A DNA stretch of 64,000 bases. Source: Paenibacillus tianjinensis. Its GTDB lineage: Bacteria > Bacillota > Bacilli > Paenibacillales > Paenibacillaceae. This document shows, piece after piece, positions 42,325-49,190 of this stretch. Below the pieces are notes generated by a model. The model was not told where the DNA came from. It ran no database searches and worked only from the letters and a program-made list of their open reading frames with translations. The stretch is from assembly GCF_017086365.1 (NCBI RefSeq), contig NZ_CP070969.1, positions 2,666,001 through 2,730,000 on the forward strand, read 5' to 3'. The translations under genes were made by a program, and so were the position numbers. How positions within the stretch are numbered: the stretch's first letter is position 1; the number at the start of each line of letters is the position of its first letter.

Positions 42325-42747
42325 ATGGGAACTTATCTGGATGCCAGAACCTCACAGAATGCCAGCACAGCAAACTCCATTGCCATTCCGATTCTGGCGA
42401 TCAATACTCCGCAATTGTTCGGGCAAATCGGTCTGATCACTTCAGGCATAACTACTAATCCACGCGTGTTGTTAAAAGGAACGATTTCCTTACAGCTTCC
42501 GCTTGCCCTGGTTGGGATTACTATCAGTATTGTCAGAGGTACGCTTCCTACTGATCCGGTTGTGTATTCCGCAACCTCTACTTTCAACCTTAGTCTTCTG
42601 GCGCCGCAGGTTATTGCATTTTCTGCTGCCGATTTTAACCCACCGGTTTTACCACAATTGACTTACACGGCATTCGTTACCTCTAATCTACTGGGTACGA
42701 TCCGTGTCGGTCCGGAGAGCTTTGATGGAATTTTGGTTTCAGACTAA
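42325..42747 (+). CDS. BclA-type C-terminal-like spore-surface protein
   Basis: 140 residues, ATG 42325 behind AAGGAAGGGGG. Nearly all beta strand, with few charges: Leu-Lys-Gly-Thr-Ile-Ser-Leu, Thr-Ile-Ser-Ile-Val-Arg-Gly-Thr-Leu-Pro-Thr-Asp, and Arg-Val-Gly-Pro-Glu-Ser-Phe-Asp-Gly. These motifs resemble the jelly-roll end of Paenibacillus collagen-like exosporium proteins, here without collagen repeats. Likely a spore-coat or exosporium component; recognised by pattern memory only. It lies 137 bp before a YjcZ-like sporulation gene. Confidence 0.6.
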   Translation: MGTYLDARTSQNASTANSIAIPILAINTPQLFGQIGLITSGITTNPRVLLKGTISLQLPLALVGITISIVRGTLPTDPVVYSATSTFNLSLLAPQVIAFSAADFNPPVLPQLTYTAFVTSNLLGTIRVGPESFDGILVSD

Positions 42748-42883
42748 TTGCAGCCTTACGTCTTGTCATGCCCTTAGCGGGTATGACAAGATGTTTAAGA
42801 GAAATTAAACCGCTTCGCCCAATCTGATTGGAACAATCGTACATATTCTATTCTGTAGTCATTATTTTGAAGGAGGTTATCTC

Positions 42884-43018
42884 ATGGGTGCAGATTGCGG
42901 ATACGGCGGTAATGTAGGCGGTGCTAATGTAGGTCCGGTTGGTCCTTGGACATCTACTGGTGCGATCCTGGTTCTTTATATCTTGCTTGTCATTATCTTG
43001 AGTGCCTGCTTTATCTAA
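42884..43018 (+). CDS. YjcZ-like small sporulation protein
   Basis: 44 residues, ATG 42884 behind a textbook AAGGAGGTTAT. Gly/Asn/Val-rich N-terminus followed by one C-terminal helix Leu-Val-Leu-Tyr-Ile-Leu-Leu-Val-Ile-Ile-Leu-Ser-Ala, the layout of the YjcZ/SscA family small spore proteins, which help assemble the coat in Bacillus. Terminator directly downstream. Confidence 0.75.
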   Translation: MGADCGYGGNVGGANVGPVGPWTSTGAILVLYILLVIILSACFI

Positions 43019-43028
43019 GAGCGTAAGC

Positions 43029-43070
43029 AAAAGGCGCGTTTCCTGAAATTGTCAGGTTCGCGCCTTTTTT
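43029..43070 (+). terminator. Terminator after the YjcZ-like gene
   Basis: AAGGCGCG (43031-43038) pairs with CGCGCCTT (43059-43066), inner CCTG/CAGG, then a T run. Confidence 0.88.
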
Positions 43071-43135
43071 TGTTGGAAAAATTAGACTTCAGGTAAGTTA
43101 TACTGGAGAGAGATGGATGAAACTAGGAGGAGTTT

Positions 43136-43588
43136 ATGTATATTAGGAAACTGGCTGCCGGTGAACTGCCGCCGATGGACCTGTTGCTGTCAGCAGATCC
43201 ATCACACTTAAAAGTAGAGGCCTATTTGAAAAGAGGTGAATGTTATGCAGCATTTGATGAAGAGGGAGCCGCCGGTGTTTACGTTTTGCTACCTACACGC
43301 CCTGATACTGCCGAATTGGTAAATGTTGCTGTCGCTGAGGTTCATCAGGGAAAAGGGCTCGGCAAACAACTTGTATTACATGCGATTCAATTAGCCGCTA
43401 CACAAGGGTATAAAACGATTGAAGTTGGAACAGGAAATTCAAGCATCAGTCAACTGGCACTATATCAGAAATGCGGCTTCAGGATTGTGGGTGTGGAGCT
43501 GGATTATTTCACGAAGCATTACCCGGAAGTTATTTATGAGAATGGAATGATCTGCAGAGATATGCTGCGTTTGACCCGGGATCTTTAA
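43136..43588 (+). CDS. GNAT-family N-acetyltransferase
   Basis: 150 residues, ATG 43136 behind TAGGAGGAG. Acetyl-CoA-binding motif A: Val-Asn-Val-Ala-Val ... Gln-Gly-Lys-Gly-Leu-Gly-Lys-Gln-Leu-Val; motif B with Leu-Tyr-Gln-Lys-Cys-Gly-Phe. Acceptor unknown. Monocistronic. Confidence 0.9.
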   Translation: MYIRKLAAGELPPMDLLLSADPSHLKVEAYLKRGECYAAFDEEGAAGVYVLLPTRPDTAELVNVAVAEVHQGKGLGKQLVLHAIQLAATQGYKTIEVGTGNSSISQLALYQKCGFRIVGVELDYFTKHYPEVIYENGMICRDMLRLTRDL

Positions 43589-43691
43589 AAGTGATAGCTA
43601 CTCCGCAATCTGCCGAAAATTGGTTTATTGGTTTAAATGAAAAATAATTTGAGAAAAATATGGATTCTATCCGGTGAGGAGTGCGGTCAAA

Positions 43692-45404
43692 GTGCGAAAA
43701 GTGTTAGGCCTGGTTATCATCTGCAGTCTGCTATTTCTAGGGGGAGTTTGGGATTCACCGGTGGTGCATGGTGCTGAAGATAAAGTAGGTGTCACCGTCA
43801 ACTTCGAACCCCTAAAGATTCCTACTGGAATTAACTCTTTTGTAAACAGCTCCGTGGTTATGGTGCCTGTCCGCCTGTTAGGTGAAGCGCTTGGTTATGA
43901 GGTCACTTACATAAAAGAACACAACAGCCTGCAGCTGAAGGGTAATGGACGTGAGGGTGTAATTAGACTGGGAGAGAGTACGCTTGTCCTAAGCGGCAAG
44001 GAGAAGCTTGCCATCGACGGCAAGGCTATACTTAAGAATAACCGTATATATGTACCGTTATCTTTCTTTGGTGCGCTGGGATTAATCACCTCCTATGACG
44101 CCGGTTCGTTCCACGCAACCGTAAGCACGCCGCAGAAATACGCAGACCACGTAGTAGTTTTGTTGAATTCAGGTCAGTATGAGGAACTGTGGCAGGACTT
44201 GTTCAGTGCAGAGCTTAAAAAACAGGTTCCAATCTCTGCACTTCATTCGGGTTGGGAGAGTCTGGACGGTTCATATGGTACCTTTGTTCAGTTGGACTCG
44301 GTTACTGTCACACAAGTTAATGGACAAACTGTTATTCAGGCTAATGTGGAATTCTCCAAAGGCAATCTTAACATGATTATCACTGTGGACAATAATGCCC
44401 GGTTAACCGGCTTAAGGTTTACACCTGCTGCTGCACCCGCTGTGGAGCGGGAGCTTCCGGAAGGCTTAACCGAGGAGACGGTAGTAGTTGGCGAAGGTAC
44501 TGCACATCCGTTAAAGGGCATTCTGACACTTCCTGAGCATTCGTCTGGCACGCTTCCGTCTGTAGTGCTCGTTCATGGATCAGGTTCAACCGATCTTGAT
44601 GAAACAGCATTCGCTTATAAACCCTTTCGTGATATCGCCTGGGGATTAGCGCAGCAAGGGATTGCTGTCCTGCGGTATGACAAGCGTTCTTACGCTTATC
44701 CCAAAGAGTTTATCGGAGATGAGGCAGCAAGCTTTACTGTAAAAGAAGAAACGGTAGAGGATGCCATACTCGCGGCCAAACTGCTGAAGTTGGATAAACG
44801 GCTGGACCCGGAACATGTGTATCTGGCCGGGCATAGCCTTGGAGGGATGCTGGCTCCGCGAATCGATGCAGACGGCGGTGATTTTGCCGGACTAATCCTT
44901 CTGGCAGGATCTCCGCGGAAGCTATGGGAGATTGTCTATGATCAGAACATGAATGTTATCCATACGCTAGCAGACAGTAATCCGCTCAAAGCGCAAACGG
45001 TGTCGGCAATTGACGGTGAACTTAAGAAAGCCAAGGCATTGTCCTCAATAACCGCTGAACAGTCCAGGCAGGCACCGGCTGTGTTTGGAATCCCGGCTTA
45101 TTATCTGCAGGAAATGCAGCAGCATGACACGGCGGAGCTGGCCCGAAGACTGAACAAACCCGTACTCGTCGTGCAAGGAGCAGATGATTTTCAAGTATTT
45201 GCCGGTACAGACTTTCCCCTGTGGAAAGAAGTCCTCAAGAATAATGCTGCGGCTGAGTTTAAGCTCTACCCTGGGTTAAATCACTTTTTTGTCAATTATG
45301 ACGGAGCGGGAGCGGGAACAACTGCTGAGTACAATGTACCGGGCACAGTGGACCCGCAGGTCATTGCGGATATGGCAACATGGATCAATGCACAATACTA
45401 TTGA
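43692..45404 (+). CDS. Secreted alpha/beta hydrolase with N-terminal copper-amine-oxidase-N-like domain
   Basis: 570 residues, GTG 43692 with GAGGAG 10 bp upstream. Signal peptide ~1-26. Residues ~30-145: PF07833-like domain (Val-Met-Val-Pro-Val-Arg-Leu-Leu-Gly-Glu-Ala-Leu-Gly). Residues ~150-245: DUF3887-like. Residues ~265-570: serine hydrolase with His-Gly-Ser-Gly oxyanion loop, nucleophile Ser382 in Gly-His-Ser-Leu-Gly-Gly, Asp in Gly-Ala-Asp-Asp-Phe and His in Leu-Asn-His-Phe-Phe. Probably a cell-surface esterase or peptidase-like enzyme. Single gene. Confidence 0.88.
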   Translation: MRKVLGLVIICSLLFLGGVWDSPVVHGAEDKVGVTVNFEPLKIPTGINSFVNSSVVMVPVRLLGEALGYEVTYIKEHNSLQLKGNGREGVIRLGESTLVLSGKEKLAIDGKAILKNNRIYVPLSFFGALGLITSYDAGSFHATVSTPQKYADHVVVLLNSGQYEELWQDLFSAELKKQVPISALHSGWESLDGSYGTFVQLDSVTVTQVNGQTVIQANVEFSKGNLNMIITVDNNARLTGLRFTPAAAPAVERELPEGLTEETVVVGEGTAHPLKGILTLPEHSSGTLPSVVLVHGSGSTDLDETAFAYKPFRDIAWGLAQQGIAVLRYDKRSYAYPKEFIGDEAASFTVKEETVEDAILAAKLLKLDKRLDPEHVYLAGHSLGGMLAPRIDADGGDFAGLILLAGSPRKLWEIVYDQNMNVIHTLADSNPLKAQTVSAIDGELKKAKALSSITAEQSRQAPAVFGIPAYYLQEMQQHDTAELARRLNKPVLVVQGADDFQVFAGTDFPLWKEVLKNNAAAEFKLYPGLNHFFVNYDGAGAGTTAEYNVPGTVDPQVIADMATWINAQYY

Positions 45405-45428
45405 GACTCAAAGTTCATTATTGATATA

Positions 45429-45458
45429 ACGACCGTCCCTAAGGGACGGTTGTTTTTG
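45429..45458 (+). terminator. Terminator of the secreted hydrolase gene
   Basis: ACCGTCCC (45432-45439) and GGGACGGT (45443-45450) with flanking pairs, then GTTTTTG. Confidence 0.85.
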
Positions 45459-45547
45459 TGTAGATTAGAATACGAAAGTGGTGACTCATAGAGTTGAACT
45501 AAAGGATGCAATTATGACAACAGCCGGCTGGGAAAACAGATTTTTAG

Positions 45548-45578
45548 CTATACGTGTATAGGTCTTAAGAGATATAAT
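45548..45578 (+). promoter_or_regulatory. Promoter region with palindrome ahead of the agr-like locus
   Basis: Inverted repeat CTATAC-GT-GTATAG (45548-45561) lies over the -35 region of TATAAT (45573-45578). A candidate operator for the locus or its LytTR regulator. Confidence 0.4.
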
Positions 45579-45608
45579 TAATCTAATGAATGAAATTGAT
45601 GCCGGGCG

Positions 45609-46268
45609 GTGTTGTTGTTGTCTTGGGATATTGTAGGATTTATGTTTTTCTCAACGATTGAAACTGTATCATTATATTATTTGATCATGACACTCTTCCG
45701 GTTTAAATGGAGGGCATTCATCTGGCCGGCGATGTTTATTATTTTAATCAATAATCTGCAAAGCTATCTGCTGAGAAATGAACTCGATATGGCGAATATT
45801 TCACCTCTAGTCACAATTATTGTCTTTATATTCTTTTTTGCTGCTGTTGTCAGGATGCCGTTTGTTTTTTCAGTTATTGCAACGATCTCCGGATATGTGA
45901 TCTTTGCCGTTATCCAGTCATCATTGGTGCTAATAATGTTCGGTTCCCTTACGCAGGTGGAGAATCACACAATCAACGGGTACATCCTGCAAACAGCATC
46001 TGCTGCTGTAGTGTTCGTAATCTTCTGGTTTGCTTACCGCAAGGGCAAGGGCTTTACGTTTGATATGGAAAAACTGAGATTTAAGCTCGAAGATATTGTG
46101 CTGACCATGTTAATCATTGTTTTTCTGATTGGCATATCCGTGCTGCTGGCTTATAAAAACCTTTGGATCGATATTATGTTCTTCATCGTGATGTCTGCAT
46201 TCCTGTTATATTATTCAACGAAAAAGGAGCGGGAGGATGCTGCTATTGATCTCAGTGATCACAGGTAA
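45609..46268 (+). CDS. Membrane sensor-like protein, possibly AgrC sensor half without kinase
   Basis: 219 residues, GTG 45609 or one of the following TTG codons; only a weak ribosome binding site. Six to seven hydrophobic segments over residues ~5-205, ending in Tyr-Tyr-Ser-Thr-Lys-Lys-Glu-Arg-Glu-Asp, the type of linker that in AgrC-like kinases leads into the GHKL domain; here a stop follows after seven residues. The next 200 bp contain AgrB- and AgrD-like fragments, which supports a truncated AgrC. It could still be expressed as a small membrane protein. Confidence 0.55.
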   Translation: MLLLSWDIVGFMFFSTIETVSLYYLIMTLFRFKWRAFIWPAMFIILINNLQSYLLRNELDMANISPLVTIIVFIFFFAAVVRMPFVFSVIATISGYVIFAVIQSSLVLIMFGSLTQVENHTINGYILQTASAAVVFVIFWFAYRKGKGFTFDMEKLRFKLEDIVLTMLIIVFLIGISVLLAYKNLWIDIMFFIVMSAFLLYYSTKKEREDAAIDLSDHR

Positions 46269-46365
46269 AACGGCAGAAGCCGTATCAATTCTGATCTCCT
46301 TCGCACTGCTGCGGCAAGTCTCGGGCGGGGCTGCAAAGCCGTATATAAACTGGCGTCAGTTTTAG
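46237..46365 (+). pseudogene. AgrB-like fragment
   Basis: ATG 46237 has AAGGAG 8 bp before it and opens 42 codons. Residues 7-31 (Val-Ile-Thr-Gly-Lys-Thr, then Ile-Ser-Phe-Ala-Leu-Leu-Arg-Gln-Val-Ser-Gly-Gly) match the AgrB region that precedes the catalytic His; after Ser-Gly-Gly the similarity stops and the frame ends at TAG 46363. The catalytic His/Cys and the membrane helices are missing, so it cannot process a peptide. Overlaps the preceding gene by 32 bp. Confidence 0.6.
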
Positions 46366-46451
46366 CCTTCCTGGCTGTTTTTGTAGTCGATGCTGTTCCT
46401 AGTGTTCTTTTTGTACATCAGCCGGAGGTTCCGGAAGAATTATTGAATTAG
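46269..46451 (+). pseudogene. AgrD-like cyclic autoinducer remnant
   Basis: Open frame from after TAA 46268 to TAG 46449 with no ATG, GTG or TTG start. The end has the AgrD layout: Lys-Ala-Val-Tyr-Lys-Leu-Ala-Ser-Val-Leu amphipathic helix, hydrophobic stretch, then Pro-Ser-Val-Leu-Phe-Val-His and the hallmark tail Gln-Pro-Glu-Val-Pro-Glu-Glu-Leu. The ring position carries Ser instead of Cys, which would give a lactone. Its 5' end is joined to the AgrB-like piece in another frame. Probably inactive as it stands. Confidence 0.6.
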
Positions 46452-46468
46452 TATTGGAGTTGGTCATC

Positions 46469-46864
46469 TTGAGCAGTATGTCTGTGACCCGTGATGTGAA
46501 AGGTAACAGTGGATTGTCCGCACTCGATATTACCGAAATTACATACATGGAATTCGAAAGAAATCTTTATAGAATCGTAGTCCACACGAAGGATGAAGTA
46601 TTTTATACAGTGGGCACACTGAAATATTGGGTAACCACGCTGAAAAGCTCAGGCTACAATTTTGTTCTGGCAGACCGTAATACCCTGATCAATGTTTCAA
46701 ATATCATTCAACTCGACAAAACCTTCCATGTCGCTTATTTCGGGGAGAACCTGAAGGGAATAGAGCAGAAGTGTTTTCTTTCGGAAAAGGGCTATAAGGA
46801 AGTTGTTAAAGACGTTAAAATCTCGCAGCCGCATATCCAATTTATTGAACTGCCTTTGTGGTAG
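46469..46864 (+). CDS. LytTR DNA-binding-domain protein
   Basis: 131 residues, TTG 46469 behind GGAGTTGG (in-frame ATG 46478 possible). A stand-alone LytTR domain: Ile-Thr-Tyr-Met-Glu-Phe-Glu-Arg-Asn, Phe-Tyr-Thr-Val-Gly-Thr-Leu, and Phe-Val-Leu-Ala-Asp-Arg-Asn-Thr-Leu-Ile-Asn-Val-Ser-Asn-Ile, without a receiver domain. Such proteins accompany agr-type peptide systems in Paenibacillus-like genomes. The gene is intact even though the upstream peptide genes are not. Its stop lies inside the terminator stem. Confidence 0.85.
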   Translation: MSSMSVTRDVKGNSGLSALDITEITYMEFERNLYRIVVHTKDEVFYTVGTLKYWVTTLKSSGYNFVLADRNTLINVSNIIQLDKTFHVAYFGENLKGIEQKCFLSEKGYKEVVKDVKISQPHIQFIELPLW

Positions 46865-46874
46865 TTCTTTTTTT
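46847..46874 (+). terminator. Terminator overlapping the LytTR stop codon
   Basis: 8-bp arms (46847-46854 with 46860-46867, one G-T pair) followed by seven T. Confidence 0.75.
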
Positions 46875-46889
46875 ATGAGCAGGAAAATA

Positions 46890-46918
46890 TTGCATACCCG
46901 GGAACGATTCATTATACT
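46890..46918 (+). promoter_or_regulatory. Promoter of the secreted copper-amine-oxidase-N-like gene
   Basis: TTGCAT (46890-46895), 17-bp spacer, TATACT (46913-46918). Confidence 0.55.
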
Positions 46919-46966
46919 CCCAATATAGAGATTAAAATTTTAAATATGCGGAGGGGAATTAACAAA

Positions 46967-47638
46967 GTGAAAAAGAAAATGACTGCTGCGTTTACCGCTT
47001 TTGCTGTGCTGGGGGGGATGGGAGCCGGAGTTGTTGCCGGTGCCAACCTGCAGGAGATTAAAGCGTTCCTGAATCCAAGTATTAAATTTAAACTCAATGG
47101 TCAGCCCGTACAGCTTAAGAATAGCAGCGGTGCAGTGGTAGCCCCGATTACTTATAACAATACCACCTACTTACCAGTCAGAGCTGTATCTGACCTGCTG
47201 GGGGTTGCCGTTAAATTTGATCCAGCCGCCAATACCATATTCTTAGGGGAACAACTCGAAGGCGTTTCCATCGCCGCCGGCTTTGATTCTTCGTACCACA
47301 CCAAAGACCCGGACAAAACAGTCTATCTGGACAAGGATTATAAAGATGTCCATTTCGACAATGGCAGCGGAACACGCGGCAGCTCCTTCATGCTCTACCC
47401 TAAAAATAAATACCAGAAGCTATACATCCAGGTTGCGGCAATCGACGGCGATATTAAAGACTTCACTATACAGGATAGTGATACCGACACTGTGCTCAAA
47501 AAGCAGACCATTACACCTGAGCAAGGACTAGTAACAATAGAAGCCGATATTGCCGGAGTAAGTACGATCTATGTAACCGGGCAAGTTGAAGACGGCGCGG
47601 CCATGTTCGTTCCATTGACTACTTCATATTATAAATAA
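46967..47638 (+). CDS. Secreted copper-amine-oxidase-N-like domain protein
   Basis: 223 residues, GTG 46967 behind GGAGGGG. Signal peptide ~1-26 (ending Val-Val-Ala-Gly-Ala). Residues ~35-95 hold the PF07833 pattern: Phe-Lys-Leu-Asn-Gly-Gln-Pro-Val, Thr-Tyr-Leu-Pro-Val-Arg-Ala-Val-Ser-Asp-Leu-Leu-Gly-Val. The remainder is a beta-sandwich-like domain resembling NPCBM-type carbohydrate-binding modules (Ser-Phe-Met-Leu-Tyr-Pro; Lys-Leu-Tyr-Ile-Gln-Val). Extracellular; despite the name this domain has no oxidase centre. Confidence 0.82.
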   Translation: MKKKMTAAFTAFAVLGGMGAGVVAGANLQEIKAFLNPSIKFKLNGQPVQLKNSSGAVVAPITYNNTTYLPVRAVSDLLGVAVKFDPAANTIFLGEQLEGVSIAAGFDSSYHTKDPDKTVYLDKDYKDVHFDNGSGTRGSSFMLYPKNKYQKLYIQVAAIDGDIKDFTIQDSDTDTVLKKQTITPEQGLVTIEADIAGVSTIYVTGQVEDGAAMFVPLTTSYYK

Positions 47639-47661
47639 CATAAAACTATCGTGAAGAACAC

Positions 47662-47725
47662 ACTCCTTAAAGTCGCACTTCGATAAACCTATGGTTTATC
47701 CGGTGGAGATTTTAGGGGGTTTTTT
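47662..47725 (+). terminator. Long-stem terminator
   Basis: A 13-bp outer stem with three G-T pairs (47662-47674 with 47708-47720) and an inner perfect 8-bp hairpin, followed by TTTTT. Confidence 0.65.
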
Positions 47726-47795
47726 GATTTATATAGAAATAAAGCATTAATAATTTCCGATGAATCTTGAATTGAAAATTTTCACACACAAAATC

Positions 47796-47821
47796 GAGGC
47801 CCTATTTCTAGGGCCTCTTTC
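47796..47821 (+). terminator. Second hairpin before rsmD
   Basis: GAGGCCCT (47796-47803) pairs with AGGGCCTC (47810-47817), then TTTC. The rest of the gap 47639-48079 shows no gene. Confidence 0.55.
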
Positions 47822-48079
47822 ATGGGAGAGGAGAAACCGGACGAAGAGCTTATGGGGAAACGTAAGCCTGCTCCGCGGTTGTCTACGACATTTTGCAATG
47901 CCGATAGTTACATGTTGTCCCGGAATGAACGTTCTTATACATCGAAGTATAAAAATATCTGCACCTTTAAAATGACACATCCAGACAATCTTTTTATTTA
48001 ACCGGACAATTGTGGTACTATAGGCTTGGACTTATGCCCTAACCGGCGTAATAAACAGAGACATAGAGCAGGTGAATCG

Positions 48080-48688
48080 GTGAGAGTTGTATCGGGAAGT
48101 GCAAAGGGGAGACCCCTGAAGAGTGTTCCGGGCAACGGGACGCGGCCCACGACAGACAAAGTGAAGGAAGCGGTGTTCAGCATGATCGGCCCTTATTTTG
48201 AGGGTGGAACAGCGCTGGATTTGTTTGCCGGCACAGGAGGCCTTGGGATTGAAGCGCTGAGCAGAGGGATGGACCGTGCGGTTTTTGTGGATATGGAACA
48301 GAAAAGCATTGAAACGGTGCGTTCCAATCTGAAGGCGGTCAAAATGGAGGAACAGGCGGAAGTGTACCGCAATGATGCTGGTAGAGCGCTTAGCGCGCTT
48401 GAAAAGCGGGGGCGTGCTTTTGATCTTGTTTTCCTGGACCCGCCTTATCGGCTGAAGCATGGGGATGAATTGATGCTGGCGATGGCCCAGAAAGGATTGC
48501 TTAGACCTGATGCAGTAATCGTTCTTGAACATGAATCAGGCTACGTTTATCCAGAGGATATCCCTGGGTTCTATAGAACAAGGCAGGCTGTATACGGAGA
48601 GACGACGATCTCCATTTATCAGTATGAAGCTGCTCCGGGGGAAGCTGCCGGTAGTAGTAAGGAGGGTAAGGATGAGTCTGCAAATTAG
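48080..48688 (+). CDS. rsmD: 16S rRNA (guanine966-N2)-methyltransferase RsmD
   Basis: 202 residues with GTG 48080 behind AGCAGGTGAA, where the family's N-terminus Val-Arg-Val-Val-Ser-Gly begins. Features: Gly-Arg-Pro-Leu, Arg-Pro-Thr-Thr-Asp-Lys-Val-Lys-Glu, SAM motif Asp-Leu-Phe-Ala-Gly-Thr-Gly-Gly-Leu-Gly, and catalytic Leu-Asp-Pro-Pro-Tyr. Overlaps the coaD start by 17 bp, as in many Firmicutes (ylbH-coaD). Confidence 0.95.
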   Translation: MRVVSGSAKGRPLKSVPGNGTRPTTDKVKEAVFSMIGPYFEGGTALDLFAGTGGLGIEALSRGMDRAVFVDMEQKSIETVRSNLKAVKMEEQAEVYRNDAGRALSALEKRGRAFDLVFLDPPYRLKHGDELMLAMAQKGLLRPDAVIVLEHESGYVYPEDIPGFYRTRQAVYGETTISIYQYEAAPGEAAGSSKEGKDESAN

Positions 48689-49190
48689 AAAAGAACGTGT
48701 CGCCATCTATCCGGGTAGCTTTGATCCGGTAACTATGGGACATATGGATATTATCCGGCGCGCAGCGAAACAGTTTGACAGACTGATTGTTACCGTGCTC
48801 AATAATTTAAGCAAAAACCCGATGTTTACGGTAGAAGAGCGCACGGAACTGCTGCGGCAGGCCACAGCGGATCTTCCGAATGTCGAGGTTGACAGCTTCC
48901 GTGATCTGCTGGTTAATTATCTCCGCCAGAAGAATGCCCAGGTGATCGTGCGCGGGATTCGTACGGTCACCGATTTTGAATATGAACTGCAGACCGCTTC
49001 AATTAATCATAGTCTAGATCCCGAAGTAGAGACCATATTCATGATGACGAACCCGAAATATTCCTATCTTAGTTCGAGTGTAGTGAAGGAATTGGCTCAC
49101 TTTGGTGCGAATGTTTCGGACTTTGTAGCACCTGAGGTTGAACGTGCCATGAAGCTCAAATTCAGCCAGCTGGACGCCCGGACGAAGTAA
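48672..49190 (+). CDS. coaD: Phosphopantetheine adenylyltransferase
   Basis: 172 residues, ATG 48672 behind AAGGAGGG within the end of rsmD. Nucleotidyltransferase signature Tyr-Pro-Gly-Ser-Phe-Asp-Pro-Val-Thr-Met-Gly-His (TxGH) and Gly-Ile-Arg-Thr-Val-Thr-Asp-Phe-Glu-Tyr-Glu; C-terminal Ser-Ser-Ser-Val-Val-Lys-Glu. Fourth step of coenzyme A synthesis, making dephospho-CoA from 4'-phosphopantetheine and ATP. The last 29 bp overlap the end of convergent ylbJ. Confidence 0.97.
   Translation: MSLQIRKERVAIYPGSFDPVTMGHMDIIRRAAKQFDRLIVTVLNNLSKNPMFTVEERTELLRQATADLPNVEVDSFRDLLVNYLRQKNAQVIVRGIRTVTDFEYELQTASINHSLDPEVETIFMMTNPKYSYLSSSVVKELAHFGANVSDFVAPEVERAMKLKFSQLDARTK

Noticed and set aside
45609..46864. 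A complete, working agr quorum-sensing system
   Set aside because: AgrB lacks its catalytic His and Cys, AgrD has no start codon, and the sensor has no kinase domain.
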